Shown here piece by piece: positions 1 through 14,300 of a DNA stretch of 64,000 bases. This stretch comes from Ptiloglossa arizonensis (taxonomy: Eukaryota > Arthropoda > Insecta > Hymenoptera > Colletidae), in contig NC_135058.1 of the NCBI RefSeq assembly GCF_051014685.1, forward strand, positions 16,742,811 to 16,806,810, in the 5' to 3' direction. Both the position numbers and the translations under genes were made by a program. The first letter of the stretch is position 1. Each line of letters starts with the position of its first letter. Under the pieces are notes generated by a model. The model did not search any database and was not told where the DNA came from. It was given only the letters and a program-made list of their open reading frames with translations.

Positions 1-2884
1 CGTTATTACTCTGTCGATCAAATTATCGATTAATTAATTTCTTGTTAGGGAAACGTGTACGGTTATTCGGAGGCAATTGCCACATTTGTACACTGCTCGA
101 AATAATTAATTGCTCGAACGACTACATTACGCATAATGGATCCACGTGGTGTTATTCGTCGATTTTAACACTGGCACGACAACATCGGGTCCGTTCGGAC
201 CCGACTCACGCTTCAGATCAGAATAATAACTACAAACCCGAAATTATCATTTACTATAATTCTACAAAATTTAAAGTAAATATTTTTAATAAATTTTTGA
301 GAGAATACTCGTGTCGTAGCTGTACGTGACGTTGACCATTATTTCTTTTTTTGAACATTGTCCATATGGCTGTATTGTTGAAAAATTGAATTTTAGAATT
401 TTAGACGCATAATTGACCGTTTGCGTAGATACTGAATGGTTCGAGATAAAACGAATATTTTTATTCAATTTTTAATGTATAAGACATGTTGCAATGTATC
501 GTGTTGAATCATGATAAACACAGATGACGTTTGTTGAAAAGAATCGTCATAAAACGTTGCTTCTTTTATAATACAATTTCACGCAACTTGGATATTAAAT
601 ACTTTAATGTTTTTTTATACGTTGCTTTATGGTCGATAGTTTGTTTTCTTTCTTTTTTCAGTCCGTAACGCTTTCTCTTTGTCCGAATAATTGTTAAAAA
701 TATTATTTTCCTACAAATTATGAAAAAAATACATCAATGGACCCATGTAACTGGTTCCCTATGTCATCGGTGTGTTTGATAACAATTAAGGATTTGGCGC
801 AATGTTTTTCGTTTTACGTAAAAAAAAATTTGAAATTCTTAGCTTAAAATTGACAATTAATCAGATATTATTTATAATCTTTTTCATATTATATAGATTG
901 TAAATAATTGCGTTTCTAAACCTGTAGAGTAAAATTTTTTCTCTCTTTGCATTCTTTACTGTTTACAACTGACGAGCACAATGGAGCTTAAATTACTGTT
1001 ATATCACTTATCGGTCTCTCTTGTAAAACTGTTCATTTACACGTGAGTGCATTGACAGGACGTAGGAAAAGAAAACCAGTTCTAGGGCGACATATTCTTT
1101 CATCGTTATCGCGACAAAGAATAGGAAATAATTCCAGTTACGTATTAAACGTTCAATGTTATTCATTAATATTCCGTGATAACGGAAAAAGCGTATATTG
1201 AATCTATTAATTACAGAATTGTTTCTTTAAACTGTAAATGTATAAACTTCAAGACGAGAATGAACTTTTATTGTTACTTCCATCGACCTGAACTATGCCG
1301 AAGCAGTCACAAGTGCAGTTGGTGGAACAACTATAACGAGACATTGTTGACATGTCGCACTCAAGGGCGACTTCTTAGATCCATTGCAAAAATATCGTTT
1401 CTGTACTGCAAATATACAAAACGTGTGTGCGCGCACCTACCTTGCGCATCACGATCATCGAAAGGACCGCCTTTCTCACGGACATGTGTTGTGTGTTTGT
1501 AACAGTGGAAGGATGTTCCTATGTCAAATATACCTACGTTTAAAAAACTTTTTAGAATTCTTTTTAAACCTAACGGCGCATAAAATATTCCGTATGCATT
1601 AGATACAAGAAAATCTTACTATTTTCTGTCGTTGCATAAATAATTATGCAAAACTTTATTTAAAGTGCGAGACTTGTAGAAAATGTTATGGCGAGGAACA
1701 AGATCGTAATTAGATTTAATATTTAATTTTTTTTTTATCTCCGAGAAATAAATTATTTATTTGTAAATCCGTGAAAATATAATTTAAATTACTAATACAC
1801 CTTTTCGATGGTCGAAAAATATTTTTTAATTTTTGAAACAGGCGTTGAAAGTGAATATTTAACAAAAGTGCGGTGTAGTTTTAAGCGGCATTCAAGTATC
1901 GCGAATCTTTACGTTTGAGAAACTGTAATTCGACTTGACGTTAATATTTCGCATTCCATTTAAAGTCGAACACCGAATGAAGTGGCATAGCGGACAGAAG
2001 TACAGTAATCGTGGCTGATAGGCGTTACACGAGAAGCAATAGTGGTTATTAAATGCGATTCTCTACTTCGTGTATCGATGCACAAACATACAAATTGTAC
2101 ACCAACATTTATTTTGCATCTGACTACAAATTGTACACGTAACGCAAACATTTGTATGCATAGATTGTCAATATAGATTACAAAATGAATTATGTGGCGA
2201 TGAAAAAAGGTGAGGTAGGAAAAGGGGAGTGTTTTCATCCCAGGCCTGTTAGTGGCTCATCAATAAGATATTCTAGCATGCCCTTATACGCTGGAATATT
2301 GGGAGATCGGTAAGGGATCGTATATATAGCAATCGGAGCTGGTACGGAAACTTGCGGGAAACGGTCGACGGTCGGTTTCCCTCTGGTGGCAAGCATGGGC
2401 AGTGCTGCCACAATTCTATGGAAGTTGGAAGCTTTTTGTATTATCGAAGACTAAATGCTTTTAATTTTGACGGGACTCATTTTCGATGAGGTGCCCTACA
2501 TACATGATACATCTGCACCATCTATGGCCATGCTTTATTACTCATCACCAATCGTCGGTCTCTTATCAATGCATTCTCGTATAAAATTCTTTTTAATACA
2601 CCCTACATATTGCATGGAAATATACAATACATATTATATATAGTAAATACAGAACATAGTTTGTTGATTTTTTCGAAGTTTTTTCTAACTTTTTTCTAAG
2701 AAATTATTATTAATTTTGTTGATTTTAGTATTTTTAAACAGCAGGTCTTTGAAAAGAATTGTATATTTTATTCAATTCAAAGGAACTTCTTTTTTTATTT
2801 CAGAGGGACGATTTTATCTTTAGAGGAATTGGACGAACCGCGATGTAGATGAGGCGCGGTTTTATTAGCAATTCTTTTTTCGTA

Positions 2885-2916
<32 letters not shown>

Positions 2917-4936
2917 CTTCGCTGAGTTCCGTCGTCGGACCTTCGGATTCTGTAGTTTCCGCCAAAAGGTAACGTTTTTCCCGGGACGCGCTATTGATCG
3001 CGGTTTTGTGGCTGAAAAGATTACCGCGATTCGTGATAATATTGCTCTCTGCTGGCGGCAATCCGGTTCCAGGCTCTTCGAAACGTTTCGCATTTGTTCG
3101 TGCCCGTGCAGCGCCGTTAGAAAGGAACAATTCACAAAGCGTCTAAATCGCCGTGTGAAACACGCACAATCGTAATTGATGCTAATTATTCGTTATTTGA
3201 AATCATACGTGATTTATTTTCCTTCCTGTTGAATTGTAAACTTTTCCAAAACGAAAATTAATTCGCAATAACTAAAATTGTTGATTAGTATTGTATAGTA
3301 AATAGAACGAATAAAGTGAACTACGAGGTTAGGATTGTCCGATTCTGGGCACGAATCGATTCGTCCAGTCTCCTTAAAGTATAACATTGATTGGACATTT
3401 CTAAAGAATAATTGAAAAGTACATAGGATTATTTGTCCCTGGTTAAACGTTATCGACAGACAGTGTCTACCAATTGTAGCAATAGCGAATGTCTGTTCTA
3501 GTAGAATGATTATTTTCAAAATAATGTTATGTTTTGATGGGTGGCAATATTACGATCGACAATTACAGCCAACTGTTAGTAAAATATAACTACTATTTTT
3601 AAATATACTACCAAACGATGATTACTACTTAATTTCTAATTCATCTTTTTCTCTGTAATGTCTCAAACATAAATATGTAAATCTAACCTAAAGAATTGGA
3701 AGTATACATATATGAGATATATTTAGTTACGAATTAGAAAAATCATTTTTCAAATCGATGCAGAGCTCCTTTCTAGATAATAAATAATTGTTTTGATTAA
3801 AAATCGATTTTTTTCCACAAAAATAAACAGCCTTACTCCAGGGACATTGATCGAATAATATGTTAATTTTTCAGGCAGAATGTTATTTTTAAGTTTTCAT
3901 TCTTTGCGACTGACGAATATTTGAAAATTAGGCTGATGCAATATCAATTTTATTTGATCAATTGTTATTATTTTAACAAAATGTTAAAATAAATTCTGTA
4001 TCTTCGATGTATTTTTTTGTTTTTCAGACGAATCGCGTTTAATACTCTTACCGCGTTATTTAAAATACGCTGTAGAACTTTGGGAATTAATTAAGCTTAA
4101 TATGTTTCAATGATTGCAAAGATCAATATTAAAGGTTATGGTTTTGTAAACATTTCCGCTCGATCGAGGTATTTTCGTTGCTTCGTAGAAATCTGACCCT
4201 GACCGAGGTACAACCTACTTACACTCGTGATTTGTCGATCACACCAGTTGCACAGAGCGTCGTAGGTCGCTGGTACTTTCATCTTCCAATCTTCTTTTGC
4301 GAACGAAAGGATCGTTTGTATATTATGGATCAAACTGTATTAAACATCTTTAATACAGAGTGATTTAGACAGTTTATTGCATAATAACTATTTCTAATCT
4401 GGAACGAATTAGTCTGCGAAAAACTGTACGAGATTCTTTAAAAATTGGTTTGGACTGTATTTTTATATGAAACTTGGCTAATAAACAATACATTTTTAAA
4501 AGTGTTTAATTCTTTTTTAATCGACATATATAGAATTTGAAATTATACAGAAACTACTGATTTTATAAACTATTGTGGAGAGACAATGTTTTTTACTTTT
4601 TTCGTAAAGTCTGATAAAATAAAAATGATACAATTTTATACAAAGGTACTCTAGATTCTCAGGTATCGTTTAATTTTTTTTATCTAAGAAAACAATAAAT
4701 GGTTTTCAAAATAGAAAAATATTACCGTTAGACAAAATTATAATTAATAAAACTTTTAATCTTTAAAGATAAAAATATTTTATTTATATAAATGTTGGAA
4801 TTAAAAATTAAATATAATTACAAAATTTTCTATTAATAAACATTTTATAAATGTTAATATAAGATATTCAATATATATCAATCAAAATAAATTATACTTT
4901 ACATTGAATTATTTACATTCTATACATAATTTCCAG
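1..4936. other. Gene-poor stretch, probably an upstream intron of ARID2
   Basis: No exon with recognisable homology was found here on either strand. The first ARID2 exon in the window starts at 4937 in the middle of a codon, so at least one coding exon lies to the left. The ARID domain itself, which precedes this point in the family, is not visible between 1 and 4936. The sequence is mostly AT-rich. It has short CpG-rich patches at about 60-220, 2290-2440, 2930-3175 and 4150-4310, and a run of 27 T at 2885-2911. The patches are noted separately. Calling the whole stretch one intron is an inference, since a short exon below my detection limit could be present. Confidence 0.6.
2321..2381 (+). 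promoter_or_regulatory. TATA-like element with adjacent inverted repeat (weak promoter candidate)
   Basis: TATATATA at 2321-2328 is followed within 60 bases by a GC-richer block. That block carries a 7-bp inverted repeat, GGGAAAC (2356-2362) and GTTTCCC (2375-2381), separated by a CpG-rich spacer. The arrangement resembles a core promoter, possibly an internal ARID2 promoter. No convincing initiator or open reading frame follows, so this is only suggestive. Confidence 0.2.
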
Positions 4937-7900
4937 AATCTCTTCGTGATTACAATGGCCTTTCATCGGACCTCTACAAGCCATCCAACTACGATAAGCT
5001 TGCACTCTCTCTCCTCTCGCCGCTTCCCAACGAGCAGGACTTTGCCATCAACGTTTGCACGTTGCTGTCGAATGAGGGCAAGCACATCTTGCGTCTCGAC
5101 AAGTATCCCCGTCTTGTGAACATTCTTCTGGCGCACGCGGGTGTGTTCGACTCGCCGGGTACGCGGCAGCTCTTCATCGAGGTCTACTCCCGCGTAAGGA
5201 ATTACTCGATCAACTCCTTCTGGTCAGATGTCCTCGACTCTCAGGACGTGATAGATCTCACGAACGAAAGGACGTTCATGAAGAAGCCGACCGCCAGCCC
5301 GCAAACCTTTTCCAGGCGGAAAATCTTGGAGAAGGAGAAACAGAACAAAAGCGCCGCGCCGACAGAGAACGATGAGGCCTCTACGTCGATGGACATCGAT
5401 GGGGTAAGGCAAAATAATAGTTCTCGATAACTGACGGATTTTGCTTTGAAAGGAAACTTGACTTCAGTTACACAGTTTCAGTCAATATTTCTACTTGTTT
5501 CTGTATTGATTTTTTTTTTTAGAATATGTATGTAGTTTTTCTTTTGAAATATAAGAGTAGTAATAACGTGATTTTTTTAAGTTAGATTTGAAGTATATAG
5601 ATTGAGTAATGTTCAGTTAGTGTAGTATTGTATTCAAGTGTTTGTCAGGCCAACATCAAATTTTTCTAGCAGAATAAAGGAAGAATTTGTATTTTGTTTT
5701 TAGGTGCTTCCAGATTGCCCGAGATTGGATCCGATTGGATCTCTTCAGGATGAGAATTTGAAAGATCAGAACCAAAACTCTATAAAGTTTGAGGAGGAGG
5801 ACAAAGACTTGTTTTGTGTTGGACGAACACTAGGAACACAGGATCCTTATGGTCAACGTGTGCTACAAATTGCATCCATCTTACGGAATCTAAGTTTCAC
5901 CCCAGAAAATGCTGCTATATTGGGGAGGAATCGGTGTTTCTTGAGATTCGTACTATTGTGTGTGAGAGCAAGATGGAGTAATTTGCATCAGCTTGGCTTT
6001 GACATACTAGGGAACATAGCGAATGAAATAATCTTAAAAGAGGCTGGTGAAAGGATAACAGATGTTGTGTTGTCATGTGTGGCGAAGGGAATTGAATCCC
6101 AGGACAGGTTTATCGTTATTTCCTGTTTGGAGGTGCTTAATAAAATTAGCCAACAAGACAGCAATGAAGAAATCGTTACGTTTGGATTAGAGGACAATGT
6201 TTATGAACTTATATGCAGGTGATTGTTTTGTAATAAACTTCAATGTATACGTAATCCTTCCTTTTATTGAAAATATATTTCATTGTTTCTCCATAATCTT
6301 TATTTTGAGTAAATTTATTTCAATAATTGTACCATTCTAACTTGTAAGAAATATAGAATATGGAGAATATGTCTTAGTTTGTGTGTTTGTTTACAGGTTT
6401 TTAGCTCTGAACGACATAGCACTTTTAGTGTATACCTTAGAGTGTTTATATGCTTTGACTTCTTTGGGTGAAAGGCCATGTACTAGCGTCGCGCGGGTAC
6501 GCGGAGCTATTGACACGTTAGTCGCCCTTGTAACCGTAGAAGCGCAGAGTTATGGACCGAAAGCTTGTATTCTGATGAGAGTGATCGAAACAGTGTCCAC
6601 CGTGGCGGCACCACCAAATACCACTCAGAATACTCCGGTTACCGCTGCTGCTCCAGCTGCAACAGTGTCCGCGTCTGTACCAACTACTCCGGCAACAATT
6701 ACTGCAGCACCAGCTCCTGTTAGCCCAGCACCTTCGCGACCAACGACTCCAGCTGCGACTGCAGCAAAATCTACAACGCACAGTATGTATGAAGGCAACG
6801 TAGCGATCAATATTTTAAAATAAAATTAGTTCTATTAAGAAATAGAAATTTTGTTCAACAATGATTTAATATTTGTCTTGTTTTAATCTGTGCACAGAAG
6901 CAGTGGAGACAAGCAATTCCCTTCAACAGCAACATGCACACCAACAAATCATACAGGAAAATGAGCAATTTGCCCTAGGTTGGTTAAGAGCTACTTTTGA
7001 ACCTGCACCAGGTGTGCGAATAGAGCAAGAAGAATTGTACAAGAAGTATCTTGGTTGCTGCACAAAGATTGGCAGACGAGGCGTCATTGCCCCACTTCAC
7101 TTTCCAAGATGTGTTAGGTAGTTATCCGGTGTCTTGTGATTCTACAAATTGCATTGCATTAAACACCAACTTATTAACATACATTTATTTGTTGCAGATC
7201 TGTATTTGGTGGAAGCGTTGGACCAAATCCATTGAAAGGTGAAACAACTGGTACTCAGTATTACGAAGGAATCAGAGTACGGGCCACACCTCCCCAAGTA
7301 ACTTATCCGAGCCAAACTGCAGTTGGGACTAACACAGCTCCAATTCCAGCAGTCAACACAACTCCAGTAAAGGTGCTTCCCGTACAACAGCGTACAATCA
7401 AGAGTATAAGTCCTGCTCCTGATAGCACGGCCCTAGACAATCCTGCATCTGGGCCTCAAAAAACCCCTGCCCCAGCGTCACCTATCTTAAAAGCCCAATT
7501 ATCTGCCCCACCAAAACCACCCTCCTCCACTACTTCAAATACTTCGAATCAATCCCAAAATCCAGTCACCAAGGTTGATTCTAAAAGTCAGGTGGGTCCA
7601 AGTCCTAGCTTTCTACCATTCTCTCTACCACTCATGACCTTGAATCTTATTTTGGTTATGGTTTCACGACGCTACTATAATAATGGGCTTTCCCTAACAG
7701 AATTACATTATGCATGTCTCAAATCCTCTATATTCCCATTGCTATATATGCATGCAGATAAAAAGAAACACCCACGCGTGCGCACGTGTGCGCGTGTACG
7801 CGCAGTTCAAGTCATCGAAACATATTTTGATCTAAAATTTCTCTCACCTTTAATATATTAGAAATGATACAAAGAGAATGCAAAATCACAAACTTTTTTC

Positions 7901-10900
7901 CTATAAAGTATAATAGAATTCATTTTCATTTGTTTCGAATAAGCAGGACTTAACCGTAATCTGTAGTAAGTCTGTAATCAAATACAGAAATTGATAAAAC
8001 ACAAATGGTAAACAAAGCACAAGTATTAATTTAAGTATAAATGTTTAGTATTATATAGTTTGTTGGTTATCACGCGTGATACCAGAAATTAACTTAAAAA
8101 ATTTTATAATTAAAAAGAGATTTACTTTGAACAGTATTTCTTTTAAATTAAGCATTATTTTGGAATTCAAATGATTTGCTCAATATATTTCACTTTTACA
8201 CGTGCCAAAGATTACAATTCCATCCTTTATTCTTTTATTAGTAATTTTAATATATACGATATCAGCTAAGATATTTTATTGCTGCATGATCAAAGTAGAT
8301 TTTGTATATCTTCAAATATATATATATTTTGAAATTTCTTCTAAACAATTCTAATTTGTATCATAGAGTAATACCGTATTCTGACTACTTTACATTCTTA
8401 TAACAAGCATAAATTCTCTTTTAAGCTAGCTAATTTAATTAGTCTTACTTGATTCATATCATGCTTAGTAATAAATACAATACTATTATAAGAATGTTTA
8501 ACTACTATGCCTTATCTATTCGACAAGACATAATATTTTCTTTACATGTAATTATTTTTACAAGTGAATGATTTTTTTTATTTTCTATACTTTGAAAAAA
8601 ATTTTAAATTAGTATTGAAGAATATTTATTATACTTCAATAAATCATTAATAGAATAATAATATACATAACAAGTAGAGTAACAAAAGTATAAGCATTCA
8701 GATGAATCTGTTAAAATATAATATCTAGGCATTTAAAGTTGTTGCTTTGTAATTTCTTTTTAAAAATAAACGAATAAATACTTTTATATTGTAATATTTT
8801 TGTTGCTATGTAATGTACTATAATGATACTGTATTTACGTTACGATAATTGTTGTTAATTAGGTGTCGGTATCGCATCCTCACCTGAGTCAAGCATTGCT
8901 GTCTAGTGGTTCCCAAACACAACCGCAACAGCAACAACTACAGCAAGTACAACAGTCTCAAATTATCCAGGTAGTTGCAAAGGAAGATAACCGAAGTGGT
9001 ACTACATCCAGTTCCATAATAAAAAGCCTTCTGGCTACTAAGGTAACGGTCAGCAGCGACTGCATGCCCAGTACTGCTGCGACTTGTGTGTCTACCCCTA
9101 CTGCCTGTGTAACAAACACTACTGCTAGCATCGCATCCAGCATCAGTGCCAACCAGCTAATAACCAGCAACCAGGTATCATTGTTGTACATTAACAATGA
9201 AAACTGTAGTATTTTCTTTTGAGTTGTAGGTTATCAAGTTTGATATGAAGTGTTTTTTGATAATGATCTTGTCTAGTAAAACAAGATTGATCATAAATTA
9301 AGTCTCCAACATTTACAGTTGGAAATAATCTTAAACTCAAATAAAACTGTAGGATTACAGGTTGATTGAGGAAATATTTTTTGTGTATGAAAAACTTGTA
9401 ATGAAGTAGAATTTGGAATATTTATACAAAACAATGCATGTTTATGAAATATTAAAGTGATAATTGTTATATTGGATAAGAATGCTGGTATAAAATATAT
9501 GAGTAATTTAAGTCTAAAAAATACATTGTTATGAAATACAAAAGATTGCAGTTTAGAATAATTTAATTTTACATAGTAGAAAAATCATTTTACAGGATAA
9601 AATCTCACTTGAAAGTATTTAGTGAATGTATGTTTTAACAAATTTGATTCTGAAGAGTTTCTTAATGTTTGCGTTTTGAGGTAGACATAGATATTACCTT
9701 TCTGTCATGCGATTTTTCATTTTGGAACATGAATTTAAACAAAATTACCTTTGATCACTTATTTTATCTTAAAATTTTTAAGTATTCTTTAACAAAGTGA
9801 TTTCTGAATTAAGTGAAGATATTAATAACGTTTTGTATTTTACTAACAAAAGCATGTTGTTTTCAAGTTTGAAATTATCTTTCCCCAACAGTAGTTAAGA
9901 AAATATATAATACAAAAAGAGGTTCTTTAAAAAAATATTAAGCGTTATTTCGAGTCTAAATTATGTCGCTTCTATAGGTTGCACAACGCCAACAGCAGCA
10001 GAGGTTATTGCAGCAACAGTTAACTAACGTGTCACAGCCACCCGTAAATACAACTACATCAACAATACTCCCAAAGACTCCCATCAACTCGAAACAAAAA
10101 CCAGCTATTACACCCATTCCTGCCAAAAAGATACAAAGGCTTAATGGAGCCAAATTTATTATGACTAATAATTGCGACAAGGTACGTTATACATTTCAAA
10201 GTAAAACTATATGAAAGTTTCCAAAAAATCTTTCTAAATAAAAATTTTGACTTTCAGACTGAAATAAATGATAATGAAAATGTCAACCAAATCGCAACAT
10301 CGACAACTTCTTCCACTGTGGTTATGAACTCGACGGAAAATCACATATCGTCCACAATTAAAGTATGTCGGCCTCCAACTGCAACTACCCTAAACAAAAC
10401 AAACCAACGCTCCACTTGTACATCAATCGCTGAAGATTCGGACTCGACCAACAATTCTTTAGCGTCTAGTAGTGGTATAGGTGGTAGCAGAGATTGTTCT
10501 GGTGTTGGTGTCGAAGAAGAGAACTCCTTAACGAGTTTTGAAGGAATCCTCTTAAACGGTGCACCGAGTAACATGGATATCGATGTACAGGAGGATGGGT
10601 CCTCGAAAGATTCATCCAGTGTAACTTCTAAAGAGAAACCTTTGCAAAGTATGATGCTCGCAGATCTGTTAGAGAGGAAGGTCGAGAAAGAACCCATTTT
10701 GAACGGTGTCCTGGGAAAGAATTCGATTAGCGAAAAAGGAATGGACCTGGTAGAGAATCACATTAAGAAAGTACTAAAAGAATCTCCAACTGACATTAAA
10801 ATAAAAACCGAGGTAGAAGAAGGTAATGTTATACAGACAGAAGTGTCTGAAGAGACCTTGATCGAACCGCCAAGAGGGATAAAAAGGGCCGCGAGTGATT

Positions 10901-11222
10901 CCGACGAAATAGATGTGAAGAAATTGAAATATTCCAACGGTACGATGTCACCGGATCCTGCTGTTGATTCGACAACTGCTGAATCTACTGTCTCGAGTAT
11001 AAAGTCTGAGGAACAAGATGACGACAAAGATAGCGAGAAGGCAACTGTCTCATCTACTGCTGCGAACCTTTACGCCGCTCTGGCTGCAGACTGTATAGAA
11101 GATGAAACCGACCTCGACGAAAACGTAAATGTTAATAAGGAAGAACCTCCTCCTACGATAAAGGAAGAGTCTCATATATTCGTCAATCAAATTAATCATC
11201 ATCATCATCAACAGCAGCAACA

Positions 11223-11285
<63 letters not shown>

Positions 11286-11322
11286 ACAGCAGCAGCAGCA
11301 GCAGCAGCAACAACAACAACAA

Positions 11323-11391
<69 letters not shown>

Positions 11392-14300
11392 CCGTCGCAG
11401 CAACAGACTCAACAACAACTGCAGCAGCAGGCTCAACAACAATTGCAGCAGCAGGCACAGCAACAGGCACAGCAGCAATTGCAGCAGCAGGCGCAACAAC
11501 AACTGCAGCAACAAGCTCAACAACAATTGCAGCAGCAGGCACAACAACTACAGCAACAGGCACAACAATTGCAACAGCATCATCAGCAACAATTACAACA
11601 GCATCAACAACAGCTCCAACAGCAGCAGCAGCAACAGCATCAACAACATCAACAACAACTTATTGTCGCGGCTCCTAGACAGATAGTAGTTCAACAAACG
11701 ATACAACCAAACAATCAAGTTATTATACCAACTGCTGCGGTGAAGGGAAGACAAACGCAACCTCAGCCACAAGTTTTGCTACAGCAAGGAGCAGGAGGTC
11801 AATTACAATATGTTGTTTCTGGTGGTGTTCCCGGTCAAAATTACGTTTTGGCTCAGCCACAGACCACGCTGGTTCAGGGTCAAGCGCAGACTGTTCTGGT
11901 GGCACAGACAACGCAACAACAGGGAACGGGCGCAAAGACTATTATCATTTTGCAACCTCAAACGGCTGCTCAACCTACCCAACAAAAAATGGTGGCAGTC
12001 ACGCCTCAGGGACAGCAAGTTGTTGTCACACAAGTATCGCGTCCTATTCTACAGAGCCCTGCGCTTGGGAATATACCTCCGCCGCTCGTTCCAACATCGG
12101 GCACAATTCCACAAACTTCCATAATAGTAAACAGTTCGGTAGCACAAACAAATCCAAACACGGTAACTGTCACAATCCCTGCGATGGCTCAACAGACGCC
12201 CGTGTCGACGAGCGTGCCGTCCAGAGTCGTGACGCCCACTCCGGCGTCGACACCACCACCCACCAGACCCACAACACCCCATCAAGCGGCTGCCACGCAC
12301 GGATTGCCAACGAAACAACCTGTTAAAGTTATAAAGACTGTCAGTTCCTCGACCTCCACGGAGCCAGAATCTAAACCATCTACGAGTCAAAATCTACCGG
12401 AGAACAAGACTATCACGATAAAAATTGATCCCAATGCTTATTTGTGCGAATGGCGGGGATGCTTGAGGTAATTAGTATTTTCAATCTTTCGATCAGTGGC
12501 TTTGAATAGTGAATGAATGTATACTAGATCTTGAATCTTTCGGTGAAACTTCAAAGACACAATTTTTTAAAATTATCTGTAAAAACATTGATGACATAAT
12601 TTAGTAACGTCTATTCTCGGGCTTATGTTTATTGCAACCATTTTGTTCGATTTGATGAGTATTATATTAAAATATTTAATATTTCGGTTGAATAATTTTC
12701 AGGCTTTGAACACAACACTTGAAGATTTTAATTTTATTTGTCACAACATCAATACTTTCTCTGTTACAATACTGGCACTATTTTATATTATGGTATATAT
12801 TAATCTCATATGTCAATAGTAAATACTTCATCTTTTAATACATTTCGATTACCCTAAGTATTTAATTATTAAAGTGCTTGAATATTGTAAGTGAATATTA
12901 AATTAATCTAATTACAATTCTGGAGGCCTAAAACTAATCCATGTACATTGCAAAAAACTCGTTCCCTTTAATATTGCCTATAACAATTGATAATTAAATA
13001 TATCTTAATTCATATTATCATACCGTAACATTTAATCTTGAAAAATATTTTTGATGCACTAACAAGGAATAAGAAACGAACGAGTATTTGCTTAACAATA
13101 ATTCTATCCTTGTTTATATAGGAATGCTAACATTCTTGCGCCTTTGCAGACAATTCAAAACACCGCACGAAGTTTATCTTCATGTCTGCGAGGCGCATTG
13201 TCCAACTGGCGGAGAAGAAATATTGTGTCTTTGGGCAAGTTGCGATGCCTTAAAAAGGCGTAGGTTTTCGTTAATGACGCACTTGTACGATAGGCATTGT
13301 AACGCAGAAGTAAGTAGAATGTTACATATTTTCTAAAATTAGTATTTTACTGTTTATGGGAAGATTTAACTAATTATATTGAATATCTTTCTAGACAATG
13401 TCGATGAGAAGGAAACAGTTAACGGTGACTGGGAAAACCGAAGTTTCCACGTCGACAACGCCGACTCCTCACCATCCTGGCTATGCACCGAATGCAGCAT
13501 TCCATGCAATTAAACGGCACGCCTTGGAATTTGTAAATCCGAAGGAGTTGATGGTTAGTTATCATGTAAAATTCGTGCACTTTTGGTCAGAGTAATGATA
13601 AAATTCGTTTAGCCATAAGCTAAGCGGTAAATTTGGTAAAGAGAGACAAAAGCACAAAGCACTTCTCTATTATGGTGGTAATGTAAACTAAAATATTACA
13701 CGAAATAGCCTACGAAGAGCGCGAAAGATATAACGCATCCGGATATAGACTGTATAATCTGCATCGATATTTCGGAGAATCCTTTATAGTCCCATGGTTC
13801 TTAGAGTCTATTGAGTTTTGTTAATGTAATGAAATTTCTTATTCTCTTGGCAAAGCAGCAAAGGCCGACCAAGCCCGCTGCAGCCACCACAAGCTCTTCT
13901 TCCCCCAGACCTGGGCAAAATCCTCCACCAGAACAGGTAAAAAACGTGTTCAGAATTGAAAAGGATTCACGATCCACACACAGCCACAGCCCCTGTGCGC
14001 TGTTCCTGCCGCCTATATTTTTTTTTTTGCGCTTTATTTTCCTTTTGTTTCCGCACCGTGCTGGTTTACGTATATACTTTCTTTTCTCTTTTTTTTTTTT
14101 TTTTTTTTTTAATTTATAATCTTTACACGTTTCGACATATTTTAGCATGGAGTTCATTTTATTTTCATTTCGTAGCTAGCGTCGCTGTAATTTTTATGTG
14201 TTTACACAGTTGAAGTATTCACGATGGACAGGGTGTTGGTATAATGTTTACTTTAAGCGGAGTAACGTAGAATATATTTGTTGTGCTTACGATACTTAGG

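Noticed and set aside
7592..7861. Open frame continuing past the ARID2 donor at 7592
   Set aside because: Read-through of the intron. Composition becomes intronic and the next exon at 8863 joins in phase.
11050..11563. Long minus-strand frames rich in Leu, Ala and Val opposite the ARID2 Gln tract
   Set aside because: They are the reverse reading of the CAG/CAA repeat and have no sequence outside it that resembles a protein.
10318..12471. A separate 717-codon gene starting at ATG 10318
   Set aside because: The frame opens upstream at an acceptor (10258) in phase with the preceding ARID2 exon and ends at a phase-2 donor into the zinc-finger exon. It is an internal ARID2 exon.
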